Shown here piece after piece: positions 20,101 through 30,151 of a DNA stretch of 64,000 nt (positions within the stretch are counted from its first letter, which is position 1; each line of letters starts with the position of its first letter). The notes beneath the pieces were generated by a model. The model had not been told where the DNA came from, made no database searches, and worked only from the letters and a program-made list of their open reading frames with translations. The DNA is from Ganoderma boninense (Eukaryota > Basidiomycota > Agaricomycetes > Polyporales > Polyporaceae). The translations under genes were made by a program, and so were the position numbers. Where the stretch lies: NCBI GenBank assembly GCA_002900995.3, contig CM035313.1, forward strand, positions 2,170,001 to 2,234,000, written 5' to 3'.

Positions 20101-23100
20101 TTATCCATGATGGCCAAGTTTACATGTCACCAACCTGTTCGTCATTCCCTCCCCATGGCCCACCATCCCCTACCAAAGACAATCTCAAGTCATCGCACGT
20201 CTCATTGTCTACATGGGAGCGCTGCATGTGGGTGAAAAGGGATTTCCTGGAGCTCGTGTTCTATCTCACATCCACGCATCTTGGTGGTGAGCTGTTTCAA
20301 CATCTTCGCTTCTTCCGCCATGGTACTGTTCTGCTGGAGGAGCGATCAAGCTCTGGTTCGCGCATCTAGTACCATCTGGCACACGCTCTACAGTTATACA
20401 ACCTCGAGACAATACTGTTCAATGTGCAAAAAGTCTTATCGGGCCAAGTTGACTACTTCGTTAGTCTAGAGAAGCACAATTTTCCTGGTCCCTCCAGCGA
20501 GTCCTAGACATCGTGGTCCACGGACAAAGGCAGAACTCGCACTGGAGCCTTCTTTGCCAGGAAGAAGTTTATGTATCACATTGCTGTGATCACCTTCTAC
20601 ATTGCCATCGTCAAATACCGGTCTGGTGATCCCCATCAATGGTACTCCCTCCTCCTTCAGAACGGCATACCTGTCACGGTTTTTCGTGCCACACTTAGTC
20701 TGGCATCTTATCAGGACAAGTTATCTCTCGGTTCATCTTATCTTTTCCTTTATCTTATCTCCCTTCCCTTTATCTCATCTCTTCCTTTTATCTTATCACT
20801 TTTCCTATCTTATCTGCTTCTTAGATCATTCTCTCACCTGCAACAGGTCCCGGGACCTGCCCTGAACTGATGGTCTGTGCACCGCTCCCATGTAATATAT
20901 AAAGGGCTGTGATGTGGGATCAAGAACCTCAGATTCTGTCTTCTGTTCTTCCCTCCCTTCCACTGTAGGCAGCCTAACAGCCCCTGCCCCTCTGCGCCTT
21001 CTAGTCTAGGCAATCTATCCTCTTCCCTTCTGTTGCCACCCCCTGTGTGCCCCATCAGTGAGCCCCTTTGTTTGTTTGTTTGGTGGCACAGTCGATAGGC
21101 TGTGACAATACCAGGATCCATCGGCGACAAGCTCTTGTCAACTATGGTGGCCGACTTCAGTCTAAATGTGCCGCACGCAGGCATGTTTGTCTGTCCAGAT
21201 CAGCAAACCTCTATATGGAAACATTACATCCGCATCCTCATCACCTCCAATGTGCCTGTCTACATCTCTTGGGGACCCATTCACACCTCGCCATCTATCC
21301 TTCCTTGTTTTAAAAAGCTGTATCCTACACCACCGTCTTTGGAGGCTGCTCTATGTGCCTCCCAGACTCCTTCTCCTGCTGAAGGAGATCTGCCATACCC
21401 TTCGATGTCGGGTGTCAGCAGCTATTCTGCCATTCTCCCCTTCCCGCCAAACACCAATCCAATGCTCCTGCCTCTAGACTCACTACCTGATGCACCACTC
21501 GAGGAAGGTGACAATGACGGGTACTATCCTTCCCAATACATGTGGAAGGGCCGTCCTCTGTTGCCTGGCGAACAACCCCCATCTCCCTCCAAATTTCTAC
21601 CTTCTGATACCCCAGCATCATTCTTCTCTTGGTGTGCTGCGTCTCGCAAAGAGTACATCTCTACAATGGAGTCTGAACATCAAAAAATGGCCCAGCTAGC
21701 TCGAGAGGAGAATGCACGGCTCTATGTCATCCTTGGGGCGGTCACTCCAATAGGTCACGACGAGGTATATGAATGGACCTTCAACCATGACACAATGTGG
21801 TAGAAGTGTATCCTAGTTCCTCAACAGGAGCTTGAGATAATTTGGCAATCATTTTCATCAGCATGTAGGTGCTACGACTCTATTGCTGGAGAATGGGATC
21901 TCACCGACTTTCTGGATTATGGTGACTCTGGGCTTTCTGCAACTGGAGAGAATCTCAAGGTCAACGGCGAGGAGGACCACATTGCCCCTGAATGCCAACA
22001 GCCCTATCCATTCTTCCACCAAAAAGACTACTGCATTGTCCCTTCTGTTCCCCCCACAGAACCACCTCAACCTCATCTTTCTCAGACGATGTCCACGTCA
22101 ACAACAAAGCAGTTTATTTCCCCCATCCCTCAGTCTAATGTCACCAACCTTGCCATTGTCCCCTCTTTGCCAAACTCAATGATCAACTGGGAGGTCAGTG
22201 AACAAGAAGTCCCCAACTTTGTTTTGTTCATAGAAGCTTTGATCAACTTTCATGCTTTTTGATAGGGCTCCTCGGAGATCAAACCTATGGCGAAGTGTAT
22301 ATCTCTCCGGGATGCCTGCAAAGCAGTGGGTTTCTACCTACCATACCATGGCACAGGTTTTCTTGAAGCAGAGAGTGATAAGGCTGGCAAGTTTGTTGCA
22401 TGGGTCTCCTGAATGCTGGACAACCGCAATCTCCCTCCCGCAGACTGGTGGTACCTTCACCCCGACTCTGTCTATAAGCTTAAACGTGTCTTAAGGTCCA
22501 AGGGTCATCCTCTCTGTATATCTGCCCTATGTTCCACTGAAGATGACAAGCTGTAGTGGTGTATCCACAAGCGATCTCAGTACCAAAGCCCATGGTTTAT
22601 CATTGTCGAAGATCCAACTATCATTGTAGCGGCTCTTCAGGGAAGGATGAACTGGGATGATGTCCCTAGATGGATGGCTGCATCTGGTATGTGCACCAAT
22701 GTATACGTACGTTCCCAGAGTTGGCAACTCATGCATCTTCTCAGAGATATCCTTCCACACGCTTATGTATTCTGAAGATGCAACTACCAAAATGCTGGAT
22801 TTTGACCCTCGCCCTGCACTCTACCTCACCATACGCCCATTCAATCACAAGTTCACTGCAGCAGATTTTGAAGCATACAAGTATAATCGCCATTACATCT
22901 TCAGGGATCCCCACATTGCCCACACCACTCTCTTGGCTGGTGGCATTCTCTGGCAATTGGCAATTGAGGAAGCCCCTCCCGAACTGGTCCTTGAAGGACC
23001 TGACCTGGTTTCTGCTCAGTGGGGAGTTGGTTTCCACCTCCGTGATGCAAAGTCTGGTGGGGTTTATGTCGATGATAATCTCACTGAAGATGAAATCAGC

Positions 23101-23406
23101 AATGTCATAGGCATGTATTTCAAGAAGCCTCTGCCCCATCGTGCCAAGTGGGACCACGACACATATCCCATGTGGTGGCCACATCCACGGTATTTCAAGA
23201 CATCCTCACTGGACTTCCCAATGTGGACACAGGTAGCGGAGAACTGGTATCAAGAGTTGTGTGCAAAGTACCGTCAAAGGCAATGTGCACTGGAGCAGGG
23301 GTCTGCATGGTGTTCTTCATTGAGGAATTGGGACAAACGCACACAGGTGCTGAATGAGACGTCTCATGAGCATATGACTATTGTACTTTGTCGAGTACTC
23401 TGCAAT
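20100..23406 (+). pseudogene. U1a: large uncharacterised agaricomycete-type protein, decayed
   Basis: Plus-strand exons in order: an N-terminal part near 20170-20670 (YHIAVITFYIAIVKY); then, beyond an inserted solo LTR, STMVADFSLNVPHAGMFVC and NVPVYISWGPIH; a spacer rich in proline; FFSWCAASRKEYISTMESEH; WTFNHDTMW with a TAG stop where a Trp is expected; SIAGEWDLTDF; and a C-terminal part (SPWFIIVEDPT, DFEAYKYNRHYIF, TTLLAGGILWQLAIEE, GVYVDDNLTEDE) ending at 23406. The same blocks occur in the same order in U1b. The family looks like a recurrent agaricomycete protein of unknown function; no catalytic motif is visible. Stops and the LTR make this copy a pseudogene. Confidence 0.6.
20672..21107 (+). 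mobile_element. solo LTR (436 bp) of the gypsy D family inside U1a
   Basis: Begins TGTCACGGTTTTTC and ends GGCTGTGACA, with the 5-bp duplication ATACC on both sides (20667-20671, 21108-21112). The length equals the LTR of gypsy D (27667-28102), which it matches in reverse. The upstream part (20705-20825) is a cluster of TTATC/GATAA sites, followed by a TATATAAAGG box near 20897. The U1a frame resumes after it (NGIP, then GSIGDKLLSTM). Confidence 0.92.
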
Positions 23407-23883
23407 TAGCCACCTGTTTGTTCCAACCTCATCTTTTTTATCGCATGTTCATGTTCTCCTTTTGCATGAATGTGATATATCAGTGATTTAAGCATTCACT
23501 AAGGACAGTGGAGGGACTGGGGTTGCTAATCATCAAATTCATTATATTCAAGCATCAGCAGCCACATTGTCATCAGCCTGCCTGGTCTCCCTGAACAATG
23601 GTATGCTATGAGGAGGGTGAGAACATCGGGACTTTGGTGGTCTGATTGTACTATTGTCTCGGATGTGTACTGTGATAGGAATTTGTATAGTTCTGTTCAG
23701 AGCAATCTAGCTCCTGAACAACAATGAGTGAACACTACAGAGTTCCAGACTCCAGATGAGGTTGAGCCACCGTTTTAGCATAAAAAGTCAGAGTCACTGT
23801 CCTGTCCCATTGATCTACTCTCGTTGGCTGGGAGGCGGCGCTCACCTTGCTCTCTCACTACTCTACCTTAGTTGCATGTTGAC
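23407..23883. other. intergenic, nothing recognised
   Basis: A/T-richer 3' flank of U1a and upstream flank of U2. No open frame over 60 codons, no repeat seen elsewhere in the window. Confidence 0.5.
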
Positions 23884-24850
23884 ATGGCTGAGAGCTCCTT
23901 GATAACTATGTCTTTCAGCTATGGCGCAGAGCCAGGCATGCCTGGTTCCTTCAAAGATCAGGATCTTGACGCAGGCCGGATTGCTCTTCCCAAGGATGAA
24001 AACACTAGTAACCAGAGTGCCATGGTGAGTATTTCTCGCCTGCTGAGGCAAACTCCCTCTAATCCTCATAAATCAGTGAAATTTTCCTGTGAAGACAATG
24101 TTGGCAAATTCTTGCTCTCCTGATCCCAACCTGTTCGTTGCACCTGCCTTGGGCTCTCGGTCTGGTGCTATCCTACCTATCTCCCGACCATCCCCAAACT
24201 CCAACACGCCTTTTCGCGTCAATGCAGAGCAAAATGCATACACCAGTGTTGCGAGCACTGTGCAACAGCTTCGGTCAGCACAGTTCTATGCCTTTCTCCA
24301 GTCCATGGCACCAACCGTGGAGAGTAGGTGGGTCCGCGGCATCCTGCAGGACTGGGGAACCATAGTGACAACACTGTACAAGCACAACAGGGCTTTTTAG
24401 CTTCAAAGGGCTACAACGTATGAGCATCAGCTAGAAGAGGTTACCGCCACCCATGCTGCTACGGAGAGAGAGATGAGGGCCACCATCAACGATCATCTCT
24501 GCAACATTTCTGCCCTCAGATCAGACTTGCTGCAGAAGAACTTGGCAATCGAGGGGATCAACCTCCATTGTAATGAGCTCACCACAGCACTTAGGATGGT
24601 CCAGGAGGAGCTCAAAGGGGAGAGAGAGCAGACCTAGGCACAGTGAGAGCAGGACATGCAGGAGTTGGTGAGATTGATGAACGGTATTCAGGTATGCCAT
24701 TCATGATTTTTGGAGTCCTTCATGCAGTTTAACCTTTGCATCAGGCTGCCTCCGCTCCATCTCACAACAGCCCAGATGCGAACCAATCTGCTCCTGAGGA
24801 CCACATGGACCTCGACGCGTCAGGAAAACCAGCTTTTGCCAATGTGTAAT
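23884..24850 (+). pseudogene. U2: coiled-coil protein gene with nonsense mutations
   Basis: An ATG at 23884 opens MAESSLITMSFSYGAEPGMP. A likely intron runs from GTGAGT near 24024 to CTGTGAAG near 24092, after which the frame reads TMLANSCSPDPNLFVAP, then AQFYAFLQSMAPTVESRWV, and a long heptad-like helix (YEHQLEEVTATHAATEREMR, ALRSDLLQKNLAIEG, RMVQEELKGEREQ). TAG at about 24398 and TAG/TGA near 24636-24646 interrupt it at positions where Trp would fit. The function is unknown; the helix suggests oligomerisation. It follows U1a on the same strand by about 480 bp. Confidence 0.45.
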
Positions 24851-25169
24851 AATATGTACTATTATAATATCTTATTCTAATAAAGTACTAATGCTATCTA
24901 TCTGAGAGCTACTACAAAAGAGACCTATCTATATTATACAAATTAGAACTACTGCATTAAGGCTGAACACGGTTACAGTTAACAGCGCGGTTAATGATTA
25001 ACCGAGCCGCAATTTGAACCGCAGTTATGCGAGCCGCGGTTTACTGTTAACCGCGGTGCAGTTAATCACGGCTCCGGATCAAGGATATATATTAATCCTA
25101 TTAACCACAGTTTATCCGCGGGTTTACAAAGCCTTATGAGGTACATATTAATACCATATTTAATGTAAT

Positions 25170-25240
25170 TGCACCAGCTGGAATCGAACCAGAGGCCTGG
25201 TTTATTCGAACAGCCGTGCTAACCACTGCACCATGGGCTC
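25170..25240 (-). ncRNA. tRNA-like module b in MITE copy 2
   Basis: Minus strand: A box TGGTGCAGTGGTTAG, D stem GTGC/GCAC, loop TTCGAAT between GGCTG and AAACC, B box GGTTCGATTCC with a four-pair T stem. The loop would read CGA, a serine anticodon, if the ancestor was a true tRNA. The variable region is too short for tRNA-Ser and acceptor pairing is poor. Confidence 0.6.
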
Positions 25241-25370
25241 TTAACTGCTTCATATACAACTATATCCATATACCAACGACCTTATTGAGTGTTATCTTAT
25301 CTTATCTATCTTATCTTATCTTATCTCAGTAACAATAGTACTTATTATATTAGTTGCCTAGGGCTGTAAT

Positions 25371-25452
25371 GGTCAGTTGGTGTAGTGGTTAGTACGCCTG
25401 GTCGAATGAATGCAAAGCCCTGAGGTCCTTGGTTCAATTCCCGGTTGGAACA
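25371..25452 (+). ncRNA. tRNA-like module a in MITE copy 2
   Basis: Plus strand: A box TGGTGTAGTGGTTAG, TCGAAT in the anticodon region, B box GGTTCAATTCC, end GGTTGGAACA. It faces away from module b across the GATAAG tract. Confidence 0.6.
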
Positions 25453-26013
25453 ACACTATATTAATAACTGTTAATAAGTCCTGCGGTTAATGTATTGAAC
25501 TGCGGTTTATGTATTAACTGAACTGCGGTTAATAATTAACTGCGGTGCGGTTAAGCTGCGGCTCTGGATCACGCCTTTCGGAGGGCTGTTAACTGCGGTC
25601 ACGGCTCCGGATCAACCGCGGTTTGAGCCGTGTTCAGCCTTATACTGCATCTAACCCAATCTATTGTAGTGCTATTTAGTGCTACTAGTTGCTACTGCAG
25701 TATACTAATATTGTTATACATAGTCAATCTTAATTGAATGCCTCAGATATAAGCCCAATTGATCTATTTTACTAGCCAAGACTAGACAGCCTCAACAAAG
25801 TCTAAATAAAAATCCTAAGTATCAATGTAACAGCAACTTGAATAGATACTTGTAGTCTAATCAATGTACATAACTATATATGTCACATACACTATATAAG
25901 CTTATAACATAGAATGAACACAAGATATATTGATGTTGAAGTTGACCTACATCTCTCAATTTTTCCCAAGTCCAGCAGCAGGGGGTACATATAGCCTATA
26001 CCACCTTGCCTAG

Positions 26014-26108
26014 TATAAGCCCTTGTGGTGTAGTGGGCTAAGCTGCCTGCACAGCTTAGTGCTGTGCCGGAATAGCAAGAGGCTGAGGGTTCAATCCTGG
26101 GTGGTGGC
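26014..26108 (+). ncRNA. tRNA-Leu-like sequence, possible SINE head
   Basis: Contains the A box TGGTGTAGTGGGCTAAG, a strong anticodon arm CACAG-CTTAGTG-CTGTG whose loop would give anticodon TAG, a long variable region, and the B-box-like GGTTCAATCC. T-stem pairing is poor. It is followed by an A/T-rich tail (AATAAATGTTTTATTAAAAT), which fits a tRNA-derived SINE or relic better than a working gene. It lies in A/T-rich DNA between MITE copy 2 and U3, and is unrelated in detail to the MITE modules. Confidence 0.4.
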
Positions 26109-26399
26109 AGTAATAAATGTTTTATTAAAATTTCCAGCTTTTGCAGTATGCTTGTCTTTGAGTATGGCATGCTTAAACTGTGTTTAAAGCTTTAGAAAAC
26201 CAGTCCAGACAATGTTCAGTCTTATTCATATGTCTACTACATGCTACTATAGTGCTACTCTGCACTATTTAGTGCTATTGTGGAACTACTCTTTCTGGGA
26301 ACCTCTCAAATATTACCTAACATGTTACAACTATTCTAATAGTCTAATATTTTCTAATTATACCTTTTCATATCTCATTGGCAAAGGCTGGTTTTCCAG

Positions 26400-27300
26400 A
26401 TGACACCGCGACCCAATATGCGCCACACCTCAGCCCAGTTTCTCAGTCTGCATTTTATGTACTTCTCTTCCATTATTAGTCCCCCTCGTTCACTGGTGCT
26501 CGTTCAGCATCTCAGGAGCTATTCCATGTCCGCCACAACTCAGTTTCTTGCAACAGCCCTCAGACTGACCAGTTTGGAAGTACAGCAGGACCAAATAATG
26601 GACAAACATATACACGTCCCTCTGCTTCCCCTCCACAATGACAACAGCCTCTGCCATCAGATGATGAGGATTCATAACAGTGAACCACCATGTCATCATC
26701 ATCTCAGTCTACTAGGCTGCCAGCCCTGCCACCTCTGTCCAATCGACGACATGCTCAGCTCAAAGCCATCCAGAAGTCAGTGAAAGCAGAAAAAAAGCAT
26801 TTCCAAAAGTCAGATGATTGCAATATCCACCTCAGTCAAGTCTGACGCATCTTCTCTGACTTCTTCGAAGCTCCGGAGGATGAGGACTTCTACAGCACGC
26901 ACACAGCTGCTCCTCGTGAGGCAGTAGGCAGCTACCTTGATGGAAATGGTCCTAGACCTGATACTGCGGATCTCCATTTCACAGATCAGAAACTATACAA
27001 CAACGCCTGGAACTGCGCAGTCTCTGGTCATCTCGCACAGGTACTGTGAAACTGACAGAGGACAGAAGGGTGGATGATAAAGAAGGGTACATTGGTGGCA
27101 ACTGCGTCAGAGGCATACTGGGAGGATGCTATCCTTGCCAAGTTCAAGCGGATCCAAAATGGCTGGATCAAGGCCCAGTGTCAGCGCATTGACGATTCTA
27201 CAACTGGATGAGCTCAGATGGAGTCGCGGCTGGAGGCAGATATGTGACAACTAAACAAAATAGAGGAGGTGTGCATAGTCGGGAGAATGCAGGTACAAGG
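26400..27300 (+). pseudogene. U3: uncharacterised protein gene, decayed
   Basis: The plus strand encodes, with several stops, a basic-acidic protein: NRRHAQLKAIQKSVKAEKKH near 26740, RIFSDFFEAPEDEDFYSTHT, GSYLDGNGPRPDTADLHFTD, WNCAVSGHLAQV, ASEAYWEDAILAKFKRIQNG, MESRLEADM. The regular charged helices and the conserved look indicate a real gene family, not recognised by name. It lies in the same direction as U1a and U2. Stops at TAG/TGA codons that fit Trp or Arg suggest transition decay. Sequence from about 27300 to 27660 adds little: short open frames only, then the gypsy D LTR. Confidence 0.4.
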
Positions 27301-27666
27301 TGAGTTTGGTCTGATTGCACTGGTGACGTCTTTGCATAACAATATAGATAGCGTTAGATCTGGCGCAAAGACATTTGCACTACAAAGATGCAACTAGCCA
27401 GCACGCCATTTGAGAAGTCCCAGTGGGAGGAATTGATGAAAATACTGGACATCTTAGGCAAAGAGAGAATGAGCTCTGACAAGTCTGCGCAGGAGGCGGA
27501 AACTCACCATCCATGTTTCCACATCTCCTTGCTTCCCTGGAGGTGCGATTTTGATGTGATCATGGAGGCAATTGACTAGGAGCGACTTGGTGAACAGAGC
27601 GGATTCAGTAAAAGAGGGTCAGTACTGACGACACGCTATTGTCAGAGCAGAACATTGGCCAACTCC

Positions 27667-28102
27667 TGTCACAGCCTATTGACTGCGCCACCAAACAAAC
27701 AAACAAAGGGGCTCACTGATAGGGCACACAGGGGGTGGCAACAGAAGGGAAGAGGATAGATTGCCTAGACTAGAAGGCGCAGAGGGGCAGGGGCTGTTAG
27801 GCTGCCTACAGTGGAAGGGAGGGAAGAACAGAAGACAGAATCTGAGGTTCTTGATCCCACATCACAGCCCTTTATATATTACATGGGAACGGTGCACAGA
27901 CCATCAGTTCAGGGCAGGTCCCGGGACCTGTTGCAGGTGAGAGAATGATCTAAGAAGCAGATAAGATAGGAAAAGTGATAAGATAAAAGGAAGAGATGAG
28001 ATAAAGGGAAGGGAGATAAGACAAAGAGAAAGATAAGACGAACCGAGAGATAACTTGTCCTGATAAGATGCCAGACTAAGTGTGGCGTGAAAAACTGTGA
28101 CA
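27667..28102 (-). mobile_element. 3' LTR of gypsy element D (436 bp)
   Basis: Runs TGTCACAGCCTATTGACTG to AAAAACTGTGACA on the plus strand. Next to it, on the internal side, is the polypurine tract AAGAGGGGGTAG (read on the minus strand), which fixes this as the 3' LTR of a minus-strand element. The left flank is ACTCC. GATAA sites cluster at about 27955-28060, as in the solo LTR at 20672. Confidence 0.9.
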
Positions 28103-29623
28103 CTACCCCCTCTTCAAAACTTGAGCTCCAGCGAAACGTTCAAGCCAAACATGCTGGTTAAACTGCCTCTGGACTGGGTGCGGGTTTGTGAGTGAGATAG
28201 GCTGTGCGGCCTCCGGGTGTACGACATAGAACTCGTCCAATAGGTCCTTGCAATGTTTGACATTCCGTACTGGCTCCCAGGTGGCTTCACTAACATCGTA
28301 TCCTACCCACTTCACCAAGTACTAGACATATCCATAGTAGGTCTTTGAGTCGAGTATCTTTTCAACTTCAAACTCATCGTGGCCTTCTACTTTGATGGGG
28401 TCAGGCTTGGTTGGATTCTGGTCACCGATCTTGTCCTCGTGGTAGGGAATAAGCTTTGAGGCATGGAAAACTGGGTGGACCTTGTTCTGTAGAGGCAGCT
28501 GCAGTTTGAAGTCCGCAGGTCCTACTTGCTCGACGATCTCATAGGGGCCAAAGTTCTTGGCTGACAACTTGGCTGCTGACTGCTTGATCTTGAGATCCTT
28601 TCCTTTGAGCAGTACCTTGTCTCCAACCTTGAACGGCACCTGGCTCTTGTACTGGTTGTAGTACCACTTCATCTGCTCAGTAGCCAAAGTCAGAGAGGCT
28701 TGTGCCTGTTCTCGGGCTTCTGTGCAGTTTTGGAAGATTTCTTCAAGAGTTGGGAAGCCCAGCTCTCCTTGTACGTCCAGAGCCATCTTGGGGTTGTAGC
28801 CATACTCGACAAAGAAGGGGGACAGGCCGGTAGACTTGTGTGCCATGTTGTTGTACAAAAACTCTGCTGAGGCAAGGAGAGTGGCCCAGTCATTGGGTCG
28901 GTGTTCGGTGAATATCCGCAAGTATTGTTCCAATGACTGGTTGACCCGTTCTGTCTGTCCATCCGTCTGAGGGTGGTATGCTGTTGACATTGATGCCCGG
29001 ATTCCCAGCTTCTTGCAGAACTCCTTGAAGAGTGTGCTCGCGAACTGTGTTCCCCTATCTGAGATAACTTGCCGTGGGAGGCCATGTAGCTTCAGGATGT
29101 GTTCATATACGAGCTCAGCAGCATCCGAGGCTGAGAAGTGGTCATTGCATGCAAAGAAGTGAGATCGTTTTGTTAGCCAATCTACTACCACGATTGCTGT
29201 GTATGTGTTGCCATTCTTGTCATAGGACTCGGGAAGTTGGGTGATGAGGTCTATGCTCCACACTTCCCATGGGCCTGCTGGGACTTCATTTGGCTGCAAG
29301 AGACCATATGGGGGAACCCGTGATGCTTTGTTTCGTTGGCATGTGTCGCAGCCTTTGACGTACTTCTTGACATCAATTGTGATTCCTGGCCACCAGTAGT
29401 TGTGAGTGATGAGCTCCAGAGTCTTCCATCAGCCTGGGTGTCCAGCGAGTAGTGTCTCGTGGTGGAGCTTTAGCAGGTCAAGTCGCAGTTGTCTATCCTT
29501 TGGTATATAAAATTTGCCTCTACGGAGGAGCAAGCCATTCTCAAAGTTCCATTCCTGTAGCGCCTTTCCAAACTCCCAGAGACCACTGTTGAGCAGTGAC
29601 CTATAATCCTTGGACATTGTGTC
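28103..29623 (-). pseudogene. pol: gypsy D integrase and chromodomain, 5' part missing
   Basis: A second gypsy family, distinct from E/F/H. Minus strand: the zinc module (LKLHHETLLAGHPG, stop TGA, WKTLELITHNYWWPG, CDTCQRNKASR), the core ([52 protein letters not shown] with the glutamate), a linker, and a chromodomain-type end (YLVKWVGYDVSEATWEPVRN) reached through a TAG stop near 28321. The integrase core is open for 325 codons. Everything upstream (gag to RNase H) is gone; the copia A LTR starts at 29624. Confidence 0.88.
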
Positions 29624-30049
29624 TGTTGAAGTCGGTGCTGTAGCGCCCGCAGTTTTGATCGCACCAAGTCCTAGATCGCACCATACGCACATCGCAGTGT
29701 CCCCTACATACCCTACTTTTCGTTTCGTTAGAGTAGCACATCCCATAGAGTTACAACATCGTCTTCATTAGAGACTCCAACTAGCTTAGATCTGCATCCT
29801 GCTCTAGTTTACACTGTACAGTCCGCAATTCTCGTCCTCTGGGCGCCATAACGGCGCCAGTAGCACAGCGTTACGTACTCTACCTAGCACGTGCTCCATG
29901 AGCTGTATCGACGCCTCTGTCAGGCTCTGTGTCCTTAGACCTTACAGAGCTTGACACAGGTGAGTAGCATACTTTGGTTTCCTGCAATATAGACTTTACA
30001 GAGCTTGACACAGGCCATTGTGACGTCCTGAGGGCCACTGCAGCTAACA
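29624..30049 (+). mobile_element. 5' LTR of copia element A (426 bp)
   Basis: TGTTGAAGTCGG to GCAGCTAACA, the same length as five other copies in the window (32069, 36844, 40310, 43392, 47773). It carries the direct repeat AGAGCTTGACACAGG, once near 29945 and again near 30000. The left flank is gypsy D integrase. Confidence 0.92.
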
Positions 30050-30069
30050 GGTTATGAGCCCTGCGCTCT
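30050..30069 (+). promoter_or_regulatory. copia A primer-binding site
   Basis: GGTTATGAGCCCTGCGCTCT directly follows the LTR. It is complementary to the anticodon-side half of a fungal initiator tRNA-Met (AGCGC...GGGCTCATAACC), the half-tRNA primer type known from Drosophila copia. Element B has the same site at 36824-36843 and C a variant at 40736-40755. Confidence 0.7.
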
Positions 30070-30151
30070 CAGCACCTCAGGACTCCAAATTTCGCTTGTC
30101 TATTCGCTCCCTGGCCTCACCCAGCCCCCACTCCTCTCCTGCTCCCTCTGC

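Larger units (their letters stand above)
24958..25642. mobile_element. 685-bp hAT-type MITE, copy 2 (inverted relative to copy 1)
   Basis: TAAGGCTGAACACGG at both ends, 8-bp duplication TACTGCAT (24950-24957, 25643-25650). Exactly 685 bp. Orientation is opposite to copies 1, 3 and 4. Its module b has the most canonical B box of all copies, GGTTCGATTCC. Confidence 0.93.
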
